NCBI GenBank assembly: GCA_017591395.1
Contig: WEDG01009039.1
Span: 1-64,000 of the forward strand
Direction: 5' to 3'
Length of the DNA: 64,000 bases
DNA from: Schistocephalus solidus
Lineage: Eukaryota > Platyhelminthes > Cestoda > Diphyllobothriidea > Diphyllobothriidae
Part shown: positions 1 through 9,245 of the stretch, in pieces
How positions within the stretch are numbered: position 1 is the first letter of the stretch
Layout: every line of letters begins with the position of its first letter
Made by a program: the position numbers and the translations under genes
Notes under the pieces: model-generated
What the model was told of the DNA's origin: nothing
Database searches by the model: none
What the model saw: only the letters and a program-made list of their open reading frames with translations

Positions 1-748
1 AGTCAGGTTATCTACAATTTTTCAAGTTTTGTTCCCCCTCGTATTGACGTCTTTTCACTTCTGCTACCAGTGTCCTCATTTTCATCCGATCGGTGGGAGA
101 GTAATCCGGCTGAAAAAAACTCCACGGTGATTCTTTCGTAGTCGGGACTTTTGAGAGAGCAAAGAGATCTACCTGCTGTTTGCTCCCCAAGACGACTTTT
201 AATGGTTTTGGTCGAACCTCATGCGTTTCATTTGTAACGAGAGACCCCAATCGAAAGATCTTTTTGATGTCGACTTTCACACCAGTTTCTTGCGTATCAT
301 ACAATAAATTTTGAAATGTCAGCAGATCCTGTTTTACTCTTTTATTTGGCATTTCCCCAGTAGCCTCTGAGACTCCCTGAACTACCAGACACAATGGTCT
401 GTCAGGGAAAAAAATGTTTCTGCATCCTGCTTTCTTTTATTGATGGAAGGTTGAATCATGCCCTTTGTTACAGTCTTTTATACTGTGTTAAAATTGGTCT
501 TCATCGGTGAGCCTGTTGGTTTATTTGCAGACATCTCTATGGACCTTTCAAACAGCGTGAGTTCTTTTGAAAATGCGTTTGCTTGAATAGCACCGGGGAA
601 ACCTGAATTTTGTTTTGTGGCATTCAGGTCTGTCAATAAGTCGCAGGCCACTTTTCCGCCATTACTTTGCTGGCTACTATGCCCTGCTTCATTGTAGTTC
701 GATGGACATGTAAAGAGCATGCTGCTGTTGCTCGTCCATGGCATGGGA
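1..748 (-). pseudogene. LINE element N, ORF1 C-terminal part (interrupted by element A)
   Basis: Reverse-strand remnant of a LINE ORF1, the RNA-binding protein encoded upstream of EN/RT. The frame at 8-394 carries VVQGVSEATGE, KKIFRLG, RPKPLKVVLGSKQQVD and FFQPDYSPTDRMKMR. The same blocks occur in order in element C at 49,083-49,580, so the identification rests on an internal match. A second frame (478-744) carries the preceding part, with ERSIEMSANKPTGS and YNEAGHSSQQSNGGKVACDL. The two frames are separated by a frameshift or stop. Reading is cut at about position 748 by forward-strand LINE A, and the N-terminal half resumes at 4,231. The element continues off the left edge. Not functional. 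Confidence 0.8.
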
Positions 749-754
749 AGGCTC

Positions 755-1040
755 TGTCTACACCCGATTCAAATCCTCGACCAAGACCTCTTAAATCATC
801 TTGGAAAACGAAGCGCAGGCATAGCTCCTGCTACAGAGAAAATCAACCCTGCGGGGTCCGCATTCTGAAATGTTTTTTCAACCGGAATATGGGCTGAAAG
901 AGCGAATGAAAATGCGATAGCTAATGATAGAACTGGAAAAACACGAAAAACCAATGGCGAGGCAAATCTCAAAATAAGAGATGGACAGATAGTTCAAGTG
1001 AAAAGAGCATTTCTTTGGCCGAAGGCAGTCACCCTGACAG
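755..1040 (+). pseudogene. LINE A ORF1 C-terminal remnant
   Basis: Weakly open stretch upstream of EN. Pieces match the ORF1 C-terminus elsewhere in the window: RPRPLK, then (with frame changes and stops) a block like EYGLKERMKMR, then GQIVQVKRAFLWPKAVTLTA. Element B has the same order on the reverse strand at 42,458-42,640, where the frame is cleaner. It overlaps the start of the EN frame, so in family 1 ORF1 and ORF2 probably overlapped by a few tens of bases. Decayed. Confidence 0.6.
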
Positions 1041-1749
1041 CCTAACTGTCCCGTTTCAGAAACCAAAAACGTGCCCGCTTAAACTAATCGGCCTCAATGC
1101 CAGATCTCTGCTTAATAAGATGCCGTTGCTCCAGACTCTGGTTTTCATCCACCACCCCGACATTGTAATAGTTACAGAGACATGGGCAAAACCCTGTGTA
1201 TCCGACTCCGAACTCTCTATTCTAGGCTACGCTTACATTCGGAATGATCGACGGGGAGGAAGCTGTATCTATGTAAGGCAACCACTTACATTTCTTCCAT
1301 TAAAATATTGCCAATTTACTGCGGTAGAGGAGAGCTGTTGGCTCCGAGTAGTTCTAAAAGATAACTACTCTTTACTCGTTGGTAGTGTCTATCGCCCACC
1401 CAATGCCAGCGAGGATTACGATCTTTGTCTCTTGCAGGCATTTTACGCCACAGCTGACTTAAATCTGAAGTACTGCTTGATTGCAGGTGACTTTAATCTT
1501 CCTGAAGTTCACTGGTTTCCAACTTCCGGTCCTGCAAAGTTCGAAGACCTACTTGTAGCCATTGATATAGGCATGTGGGACCAAGTAGTTGATTTTCCCA
1601 CCCGAGGGTCAAACAAACTTGATCTTATTTTTTGTAGAGGTTTTCAGCCATTGTCAGTGTCACCTTTAGATCCACTTTGGAATTCTGATCATACTATTGT
1701 TCTTTTTACACTAGAACTAGTAACTGCTGAAACGTTTTCCAAAAAATAA
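1015..1749 (+). pseudogene. LINE A apurinic-like endonuclease domain (ORF2 N-terminus)
   Basis: About 245 residues of APE-type endonuclease, the domain that nicks target DNA for target-primed reverse transcription. Visible motifs: LNARSLLNK near the start, VIVTETW (catalytic Glu), GGSCIYV, GSVYRPPN, LIAGDFNLPEVHW (Asp and Asn) and NSDHTIV at the end (Asp-His pair). The order and spacing match the CR1/Jockey-type EN fold. The frame stops at 1,749 just after the domain and continues in another frame at 1,764, so ORF2 is broken. Confidence 0.9.
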
Positions 1750-1763
1750 AGCTTTTTCCGTGA

Positions 1764-2531
1764 TTGCAGATCAGCAAATATGAGGGAAATGCTAACATAC
1801 TAAATTCCCACGACTGGACTGACTTCTTTGTATATTCGTATATGAATGTTTGTACTGATACTTTTTACAAAGTTCTAAGTCCACTCATTTCTCGTTTTGT
1901 TCCTCGTAAGAAAATAATTTATGTCAAGGATGACGTCTACCACCCTTTATCATTCCGCCGTAGACTGCGTATACTCTCCCGTCGTTTTCATCTACAAAAC
2001 GACACCTCCGTCCTGCCCTTGATCCAACAAATCTTTGATAAGGCTAAGAGGCTGTCTGACGAAAAACGACAAGCCGATGAGGTTAAATTTGCCGAAAACC
2101 CTTCGTTAAATGTTGCGAAGCTCTTTTCGCGACCAGTAAAAGCGCAGAGAAAAACGCAGCACCCCGAACTTCGAGACGCCTCAGGAAACCCAATAGCTGA
2201 CGCTAAGTTGACTGCTGATAGCTTCAATGCTTTCTTGTGTAGAACGTCAAGTGAAGATACTGTCGCACCCTGTCCTAACATCCGGATTTGGACCGGTAAT
2301 GTCCTCGTTACCATAACTTTTACCCTCAGGGACGTGACCGTAGCCATTCGGCGTTTTCGTCAGTCTCACAGTCCAGGACCAGATGGCGTCCCGGTCAGCG
2401 TTCTAAAGGCGGTTGCAAACGATATATTTCCGTCCCTTCTGTATAAGATATTTAATCTTGCTCTTGAAAGTGCAACTTTCCCTATTTTATGGAAGGAATC
2501 GCACATATTGCCTATTCTTAAACACAGCTGA
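1764..2531 (+). pseudogene. LINE A linker and RT N-terminal region
   Basis: Continuation of ORF2 after a frameshift. It holds the EN-RT linker (FVPRKKIIYVKDDVY, RRLRILSRRF) and the first RT blocks: SHSPGPDGVPVSVLK and the ILWKESHILPI block. It ends at a stop at 2,529-2,531, where element B still reads on through a proline-lysine-histidine stretch. So this copy has a point stop in RT as well as the upstream frameshift. Confidence 0.88.
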
Positions 2532-3050
2532 CCTACGTCATTTGACGACTGTAGGCCAATAAATACACTACCAGCAGTCTCGAAGATCTTCGAGACCTTG
2601 ATCAAAGACAAGATGATGCGTCACCTAAGAGAGAATAATCTACTTAATGCGGCTCAGCATGGTTTTCTCGAAAAAAGGTCTTGTGACACTTGCCAGCTCT
2701 CTTTCTTTGATCATGTGCTACAATCTAGAGACAGCGGTTTTGCAATTTACACCGTTTACTTCGATTTCACGAAGGCTTTTGATCGTGCTGACCATCATCT
2801 CCTACTGTTGAAACTTGCCTCCTTCGGCATAGGTAACAAGCTTCTGAACTTAATATCCTCCTATTTGAATGCTCGCGCACAACGGGTTAAAATTTCTGAT
2901 GTTATCTCCAACCCCACGCATGTGAGGAGCGGAGTTATTCAGGGCAGCGTGCTCGGCCCGCTTCTATTTTGCCTCTTTGTCAACGATTTTCCTGATTGTT
3001 TTCAGTATTGTAGGCCCTTTATGTACGTGGACGATTAAAAGGTTGCCTAT
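2532..3050 (+). pseudogene. LINE A RT catalytic core
   Basis: Reverse-transcriptase palm and finger blocks: AAQHGFLEKRSCDT, YTVYFDFTKAFDRADHH (first catalytic Asp), SGVIQGSVLGPLLF, and a final YVDD immediately before a stop codon. In element B the last box reads MYADD, so the second position of the catalytic box has changed here. The frame then shifts to 3,168 for the rest of the protein. Inactive copy. Confidence 0.9.
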
Positions 3051-3836
3051 CGATATAAACCGGTTGATCGCAACATCGTACTTGAGCTCTTACAAAAGGA
3101 TCTTCAGGCCTTCGCTCAGTGGTGTCGCACATGGCGCCTATCACTTTCTTGGCAAAAGTGCTCCGTTATGGTTATTGGTGACAACCATCAGCCCCACCTA
3201 AGCAAAGATGGTCATAACCCAAATGTTCCCGGAGTTTTAAAGGATCTGGGTTTATCATATTCTAGTAGTCTTAATCTGTCAGAGCACTGCGCCCTGATTG
3301 TCTCGAAAGCACGCCAAACTACTGGGCTTATTCTCAGAAATTTTAAAACCGTCAAAATTAGAATCAGCCTCTATAAAATGTATGTCAGGCCTAGTCTGGA
3401 ATACTGCTCGTTTCTATTTAGCCTTCTGCACGCTAGTGAAAGAAAGAAGATAGAATCAGTCCAGAACTTCTTTACAAAAAGAGTTTTCTATTCAGAACAC
3501 CGAAACCTGTCCTACCACCAACGCTATGAGCTTACAAGCCTTGACTCGCTGTGGCTTCGCAGATTACAGAAGGGACTATTTTTACTGTTCAAACTACTAA
3601 ACAGTCGTACATTTAACCCCCTTACTTCTCTGAGGCACCTCGACCACTCTCGGCGCACCAGTCATCGAGATGTATTTTTATTTCTTCCTTTGGCACGCAC
3701 AGTTAGATTTCGAAAGTTTTTTGCGGTAAACGCTATAGCAATCTGGAATAAGTTACCTAGAAGTATCAAAATTCAGCAAAGCTATCCCTTGTTTACGCGA
3801 ACTGTCACTAGTTTTCTACATTCAGGACACCTTTAA
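3051..3836 (+). pseudogene. LINE A post-RT (thumb/C-terminal) region
   Basis: Open from 3,168 to 3,836, with a decayed join from 3,051. Blocks typical of the C-terminus of CR1/Jockey-type ORF2 are present: KDLGLSYSSSLNLSEH, YKMYVRPSLEYCS, LWLRRLQKGLF and AIAIWNKLPRSIK close to the stop. The homologous part of element B lies at 39,645-40,430. The function of this region is not established in most LINEs. Confidence 0.85.
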
Positions 3837-3879
3837 AAACTTTTGGGTGCTGAATCTGAGGAAGCTCTCATCGGTTCTG

Positions 3880-4089
3880 ATGTCGTTCATGGACTCTGAA
3901 TCCTGTTCCGGACTTCATGCTGAGGGCAATATTGCTGGCTCTGCAGACCTCAATCGGCTTATTTCTCAGTCGACAGCGACTAGCCACTCGCCGACATACC
4001 TGCTGGTGCAGAATACCGGATCCGTAACACTGAATGGAGAAGTTCCTCACCGGGAACCTGTGTTAACGCGTCCCTGTCCTGAATTTTAA
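3880..4089 (+). other. LINE A short 3' open frame (ORF3-like, 69 codons)
   Basis: An ATG-initiated frame downstream of ORF2, kept with the same start and stop in element B (39,395-39,607). The two translations share the block GLHAEGNIAGSA and about two thirds of residues, with one in-frame codon indel. However, by my hand count the substitutions fall about evenly on codon positions 1, 2 and 3 (10, 13, 12). That argues against selection on a protein. It may be conserved only as 3' UTR sequence. No resemblance to a known protein was recognised. Confidence 0.4.
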
Positions 4090-4193
4090 TTACTCAATAA
4101 GCTGCAGGTTTTTCTCCTGAAAATACCTGAAACAACGATCAGGAGTTTTTTTCACTGTCAGCTTGACCCTCTACTGTATATTTTCTTTTGACC

Positions 4194-4230
4194 TTGCCTG
4201 TAAACTGGCAATAAATAAATAAAATAAAAA
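4194..4230 (+). repeat. Family 1 LINE 3'-terminal hairpin and AATA tail
   Basis: A 5-bp stem (TTGCC/GGCAA) closes a 9-10 nt loop and is followed directly by AATAAATAAATAAAATAAAA. Element B ends in the same hairpin and a (TTTA)n run at 39,247-39,275. A stem-loop plus simple-repeat tail is the usual RT recognition end of LINE RNA. Confidence 0.7.
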
Positions 4231-4800
4231 GAAAGATACCTTACAATTACTGTTTTTCAACTTTTCAGAGACCAACGATCGCTGATTTACTTTTGTGCAG
4301 TCGGATTCTATGTGCACCAGATTTCCCGAACCTGGGGAATTGCAAGACATAATTTCCTCCTCGATTATTTTCTTTCTGGTCATCTGTATTTCAACTGACT
4401 CAGGGGTTTGTTCTAATGACTTCGTTCTTTTTTTGTTTCGCTTAGTGTTGTGTCTATTGACCTCTACCGTTTCCTTGCGATGATTATGGTCTGGCTTGCT
4501 GATGTTTTTCAGCTCATTTGCATCGTGTTTCGGCGAGGTAATTTTGTTATGTTTGATGAATTCCGATATTATTTCCGATAGTGGATCGAGGTCTCCTTCT
4601 TATCTAAAAACTCTGGTTGTGGGTCCTTGGCATCCATCACAGTGTGCCAGCCCTTCACTGTTAAGCTTAATTTGGGTAATGTTCAGTAGTGCACTGCTTT
4701 CTTAAATATTGCTGCTTTGTGGTTCTTCTCGGTCTGCTGAGAGTGACTTGAGTATTTCTGGTAATTTTTTATCACATGAAATCGAAAACGGTTTACAAAG
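4231..4800 (-). pseudogene. LINE element N, ORF1 N-terminal part
   Basis: Resumption, on the reverse strand, of the ORF1 that is cut at 748. Its downstream half (RKKIIEEEIMSCNSPGSG, HIESDCTKVNQRS) matches the ORF1 of element C at 49,641-50,003. Further upstream it reads through blocks absent from C, including LAHCDGCQGP (a Cys-x2-Cys pair), PLSEIISEFIKH and LPEILKSLSADREE. C is therefore 5'-truncated relative to this copy. At least one stop and small frame changes are present. The 5' limit near 4,800 is approximate. Confidence 0.72.
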
Positions 4801-4853
4801 AAAGGAGAGATCATTATTTTTGTAGGATATACTATTTTTTGTCTGCTGGCTTC

Positions 4854-5010
4854 CCGGGTGTGGCCGAGCGGTCAAGAGCATCGGTAGCTAATCGATAGTT
4901 TGGGTGTTTCGAGTCCTGGCCGAAGCGGTGAATAATTTTATCGCGTGGTTGGGTCGTGAACATTTGCGTTTCCCATGCCAGCAAGATCTCTACGAGAATG
5001 CATTAAGTTT
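4854..5010 (+). repeat. tRNA-derived SINE
   Basis: Contains both RNA polymerase III internal promoter boxes: A box TGGCCGAGCGG (4,861-4,871) and B box GTTTCGAGTCC (4,906-4,916), 45 nt apart as in a tRNA gene. The head resembles a Ser-GCT tRNA, with loop TAGCTAA. The stems no longer pair well, so it is not a working tRNA gene. The body (about 4,930-5,010) matches 9,150-9,245 at the same distance from the B box, which makes this a dispersed family. The 3' end is approximate. Confidence 0.7.
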
Positions 5011-5040
5011 TAACGAGCAGCTTAAATTATCAAGCGAATA

Positions 5041-5659
5041 GTTTACTGAGCACAAAAAAAGAAGTGTATTTCCGAACCGAATTCACTATCGAATGTTAAT
5101 ACGAAGCAAAGAATGATGCAGCCTTTGAAGTGAGTTTGCCAGTGGTTCTCCGTTCCTTTCTGATGTAGACACCTTTCCTGGCGAGAGACTGTTTTCTATA
5201 GCCCGTATGAGGCAGGATCCAAATGAAGCTGAGTTAGCTTATTATTCAAGATTACGATATCAATTTTCGTGTGCCCGAATATCACAATGTCTATAAACAA
5301 TTATAGGCGGATCCTGATAAACAGACAATATGTGATCCAATGACAACTTATTTCGTTGAGTCCTGACTTTGGGAACAGATTATTGGCCAAAAATCAAAAG
5401 CTTGGAGACGAGCAAATTTAAAATGGAAGGCCAACGACGCCGCAATAGAAACAATATGAGCAATAAATGTGCCTATTCGTTCAAAACCACTTTAAAAAAA
5501 CAATAAATGAAAGGAAGAATATTCAGGAACGACTCAGCCGTTTGTAGAGGTCAAAGGTCCTGGAAAACTTCAGATCTTCAAGGGGTTTTGCACTTTTAGT
5601 TCACTGAGCCGTTGTCAGCATGTACTGGTGAAGAGGCTGTTTTATCAAGTCGACGAAGG
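5041..5659. other. Unassigned AT-rich sequence
   Basis: Nothing recognisable on either strand: no long frame, no splice-bounded exon and no match to the LINE blocks found elsewhere in the window. Confidence 0.5.
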
Positions 5660-5805
5660 TGATAAACAAATTCCAATGGGACAAGTTCTGCCCACATTAT
5701 TAAATATTTGTACATTAATCTGAACCTATTTTCGAAATTTTATTTCATTACTTATGTTTATTTTGATAGTGCCTTCCTGCGCTAACGAAATATATATTCT
5801 ATGAA
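5660..5805 (+). mobile_element. LINE J, family 3 3'-terminal fragment
   Basis: Only the last about 145 bp of a family 3 LINE, forward strand. It matches the 3' end of element I (57,080-57,215) and, in reverse complement, elements H (from 50,745) and M (from 31,566). Shared words include GGACAAGTT, ATTATTAAATATTTG, ATTTTATTTC and TAGTGCCTTCC. No coding part. It abuts the oppositely oriented element K at about 5,805. Confidence 0.65.
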
Positions 5806-7010
5806 AGGTAATTTGTATGTTGTCGGTTCTAACTGAGTGCGATTGATTAAGTTGGCTTATCTGTTTCTGAACAAAATTAATGGTATTAAGTAACTCATGA
5901 GATGTCAGAAGAATTGGAGGAATGGAATGATTGTCAAGGGTAAAAGGTTTGGCAAAGAAGGAAGTGAACAATTCTGCTTTGTCCGTTTCCTTTGTAATGA
6001 AATTAATATTGCAATTGAGTAAGGTCGGAATGACTTTGTAAGATTAAGCGAATGAACGGAGGGGGAACACTTAAGCAACATATCTGGAAGTGTTATCATC
6101 GCAAATCCCTAGAGATGCCCTACACTTTACTCGCACGATCCTCATTTTTGAAGCTTATTTAAATATTTGTGTGATCCTTTAGTGAACCGATAAAGAATTT
6201 ATGGATGGATCCTTTAGTTTTTTTTCGTAATTTTTTAAGTCGGAGAGGCCTTCTGTTAAGCCTTGCAATTTATCATGAAAAAAACTTGGATCATTATTTG
6301 AAAAAAACTTAGCCAATCTAAAATGCTTGTAAAATTATTTAATAATGCTTTGTTTATATGAGCAAAGTCAAAATGGTACGTTTTATTTCTTGCTTTACAG
6401 AGGTGGAGGCTGAAAATCAAAAATGAATTAATGCGTGATCACTTGTAAAAAGTTCTTGATGGAAATTCATAAAGCAAAGACAAGACGCAATTAGTAAAAT
6501 TTTTTATCTAAATAACCATATTTTCTAGTCACTGAGCTGACTAATTGAGACATGTTTGAAAAATAAATCTTGCTCAACTAGTTCTCAAATTTTGGTGGAG
6601 AATTATTTGCATGCCAGTCGATTACTTTGACTTCAAACGGAGCTTCTGTAACTTTTTCAAAGAGTTCACAGAGCTGGCTTTCATTGCCGGAATAACAAGG
6701 AGGATTATAGCCACAGCAAATTATGGTTTTTTCTTGTGCGCGAGGATAACTGAAACGAGACAACTATTTTCAGAAAACAACGAAATGCTAAGATCGTAAT
6801 GGGAATGTACGAGAGACGATTTAACGTAAAGAAGACAACCACCGCTACTTTATTCAACGAAATCATGTTGATATAACATAAACTTATCTAAAGCGAGCGT
6901 CGATTCTGAAATAAAAACATGAGCTTAAGATTCTGTGATGCACAAAGCATCTAAGTCAAACTCAAAGCTACAGTTTTAAGCTCAGTCATCTTTTTCCGTT
7001 TGTTCTCGCA
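5806..7010 (-). mobile_element. LINE K, family 3 fragment (EN and start of RT)
   Basis: Reverse-strand fragment of ORF2. EN comes first at 6,578-7,010: LDALCITES, GGCLLYVKSSL and IICCGYNPP, which align with LCVTESW, GCLLYIKASF and LGCIYNPPN of element G. At 5,806-6,000 there is a stretch (FTSFFAKPFTLDNHSIPPIL, FVQKQISQLNQSHSVRTDNI) that matches the pre-RT and first RT block of G near 55,100-55,230. The 6,111-6,577 linker is unrecognisable. It is truncated at 5,805 where J begins. Many stops; inactive. Confidence 0.7.
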
Positions 7011-9137
7011 TCGAGTGAAACCATACTGAGCGTATTCAGGGAACGCAGCTTATACTCATTAGTGTTTGTAAAAGAAGAGCACTTTGTGAATAAGAAGTGA
7101 GCATTAGGGAATAAGGAATAGGCAAGAAGTTTTCTAAGTGTGTTCTAAGGAGATGGATGGCGCCCAATAGGTATTATATCAATAAACCTATTAAAGTAAA
7201 ATTGATGTGGTCTGCAAGTTGCTTAGCTGTTACCCTTAACTAAATAAGCTTTAGTGTAGATAAACATATTCGGGTGACTTACATTGAGGGGAAGGCTATT
7301 TTCTGTGGTAAAGAAAATAGGAAATGGTTTAAAAATATGATTTTGAGGAATGTTGGATTAATCTGGGGAAAATTCGATTTAAACATGAAACAAATGATTT
7401 TGGAAAACTGATACCGTAATGAGTAAAGTTAATTAAGTGGGGAGCCTGAGAAGTTGTTGTGTTGGGATAATTGTCAAGGAATTTTTGTGTATGTATAGAA
7501 GCTGATAGAGGGTTAGGAGTTTTTTTTAACTGTAATGACGCTTTTCGTTTTAGAACATAAATAATGGAGCAAACTTAGACTTGTCCGGTGTATTGACAAG
7601 CTTGTACGTTCGAACAGCTGAGACCAGAGTGGATGGCGTGGAATGGGAACGAGGTGGACTTTAGCAAGTTTTTTTGGACGTAGTACCAGAAGGAATACGA
7701 GGAAAACTACTTTTAAATGTAAAATCAGTCGATCTTGGCACTCTAGTCTGAATCCTGGGCATAAAGGGTGGGCTTACGACATGGTTAAAACTACTGAGTT
7801 TTATATTTCTTTTCGCGTGGAAGAAGGCGTTAATGGATTCGTTGGAAGAAAAGAGGGAGAGGAGGGTGAGGGGGTTTTCTAACCGGACTTAAGAGGAGAT
7901 TGCTTTGCTGTTTCGTTGTGGCATTCATCACCATGACCGGGCTTATGGATAGTAGACTTAGAGGCCGAAGACCTATCGAGAGGGGAGACCCATTTCTTCG
8001 CTCCGTCGGTATAAGATCCTGACAGGAAAATTTTTTAACTTGTAGATAAGTGGAAATGTGATTTCATTATGTAACGATGGAGCCTTCTTCGACTGGTGAA
8101 AAAAGCGTGACAGAAATGTGTGGATTTTTGCTACGTGAGGAGACACGTTTGGCTTCCGCTACTTTGTAGTTGAGGCCGCGCGAGAACAGGAAGTCTACGA
8201 CAACGTCAATAGCTCGACTGTCTCTAAAAAATGTTTATTAAAAGAAACTTATAATTTCTTTTCTGTCCATCTAATGTTTCACTGGAAACCAAATGGATGA
8301 GAGAGTTTAGACGCGTACATTCCGGAGAGGGAAAAGTATATATATTTCCGTCGAATAAGTTCCTAATTATAGAGAGAAATGATCAAAATTCTAAAATAAA
8401 GTCATAACAATATTGTAAACCAGACAGATCAAGCGGCTTATTTTTAAACAAATGTTTGCTTATGCATAGCCCTGCTGCGACTATTAGATGAAACCAAGCA
8501 ACGCTTCGGTTCAACGACTGAGAGTATGCGACGCGCTAAGATTTTCGTTCTCATTTTTGCTTGGAGGAGGCCATTATTTGTTTAAACTTTGGAAAAATCA
8601 GGCAAATGATTTTCTGTGAAAATGTTGAAGATCTTGCGATCTTATTTCAGCGAAAATTTAATGGTTGTCAAAATATACACAGTTTTATGACGTTATGATG
8701 CACAAAATACGAATTGCAGAATTCGAGTAAGCAATCACCAGGCAAAAACTTGCAAAGCTTAAGAGGAGAATGACAAATGATATTCCAAACAGACAAGGCC
8801 AGTGATCACGTCTGTTTTTAGATTCTCTGACTGCTACTCCGGCGGCTAAGGAGGCTACGGTGGCTATGGCTGCTACTGCGGCTGTTTCAAGTTATCTATA
8901 TCTTTTTCCATCCCGAATATTTTTTAAGGGGACTTAAACACTACATACACTTTTCGTCCGCATACCGGGTATTTATTTAGGTTATCGGATCCTTCGCCTG
9001 CTTCGCAGAAGGAGAACTAGTAAAATATCCAGCTTCGCCGTCATGTTTTAATTGTTTATTATTTTTTTGTCAGCATTCGGTCGAATCGTTAGGGGAACAA
9101 ACTTTCTACCTTGATATTGGTTTACATTTTTCCAGCG
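7011..9137. other. Intergenic sequence, mostly unassigned
   Basis: No gene recognised. The longest frame (7,643-7,882, 79 codons) has no recognisable domain. The only compositional feature is a short GC-rich triplet run at 8,832-8,890 (see separate entry). Confidence 0.5.
8832..8890 (+). repeat. Gly/Tyr-type imperfect triplet repeat
   Basis: An abrupt GC-rich run in AT-rich DNA. In one frame it reads as alternating Gly and Tyr/Cys codons (GGYGGYGCY) with one stop. In another it is a stop-free Ala/Thr-rich stretch. Gly-Tyr repeats are typical of flatworm eggshell proteins, but this is too short to call a gene remnant. Confidence 0.3.
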
Positions 9138-9245
9138 CAGGTACGAAGCCCGACAGGGGTGTCAACATTTTCGGTGCAGATGAATCGTGAGCATTTGTGT
9201 TCTCCATACCTGTTAGAATTCTATGCAGACGCATTGAAATTACAA
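9138..9245 (+). repeat. SINE fragment (second copy)
   Basis: It starts around a B-box-like GGTACGAAGCC (9,140-9,150) and runs into a body that aligns with the SINE at 4,854-5,010 (GTGAGCATTTGTGTT, CCAT, GCATTGAAATT). The distance from B box to the GTGA(A/G)CATTTG block is 47 nt here and 50 nt in the first copy. The A box half is missing, so it is 5'-truncated. Confidence 0.55.

Larger units (their letters stand above)
749..4230 (+). mobile_element. LINE element A (family 1, 5'-truncated, nested)
   Basis: Forward-strand non-LTR retrotransposon inserted into the ORF1 of reverse-strand element N. Order: ORF1 tail (about 755-1,040), EN (1,015-1,749), linker and RT (1,764-3,050), post-RT domain (3,168-3,836), short 3' frame (3,880-4,089), 3' UTR. 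The 3' end is a small hairpin (TTGCC ... GGCAA at 4,194-4,211) followed at once by an AATAAATA-type tail to about 4,230. The 5' end lies inside ORF1, so the copy is 5'-truncated, as target-primed reverse transcription often leaves. Element B (39.25-42.9 kb, reverse strand) is a close relative along the whole length. The target-site duplication is too short or decayed to define. Frameshifts and stops make it inactive. Confidence 0.9.

Noticed and set aside
4854..4930. Functional Ser tRNA gene
   Set aside because: Acceptor and T stems do not pair, and a shared non-tRNA body follows; it is a SINE head.
7643..7882. 79-codon frame with a basic N-terminus
   Set aside because: Low-complexity end, no homologue recognised.
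8832..8890. Eggshell (Gly-Tyr-rich) protein gene
   Set aside because: Only about 20 codons, interrupted by a stop, without promoter or flanking repeats.
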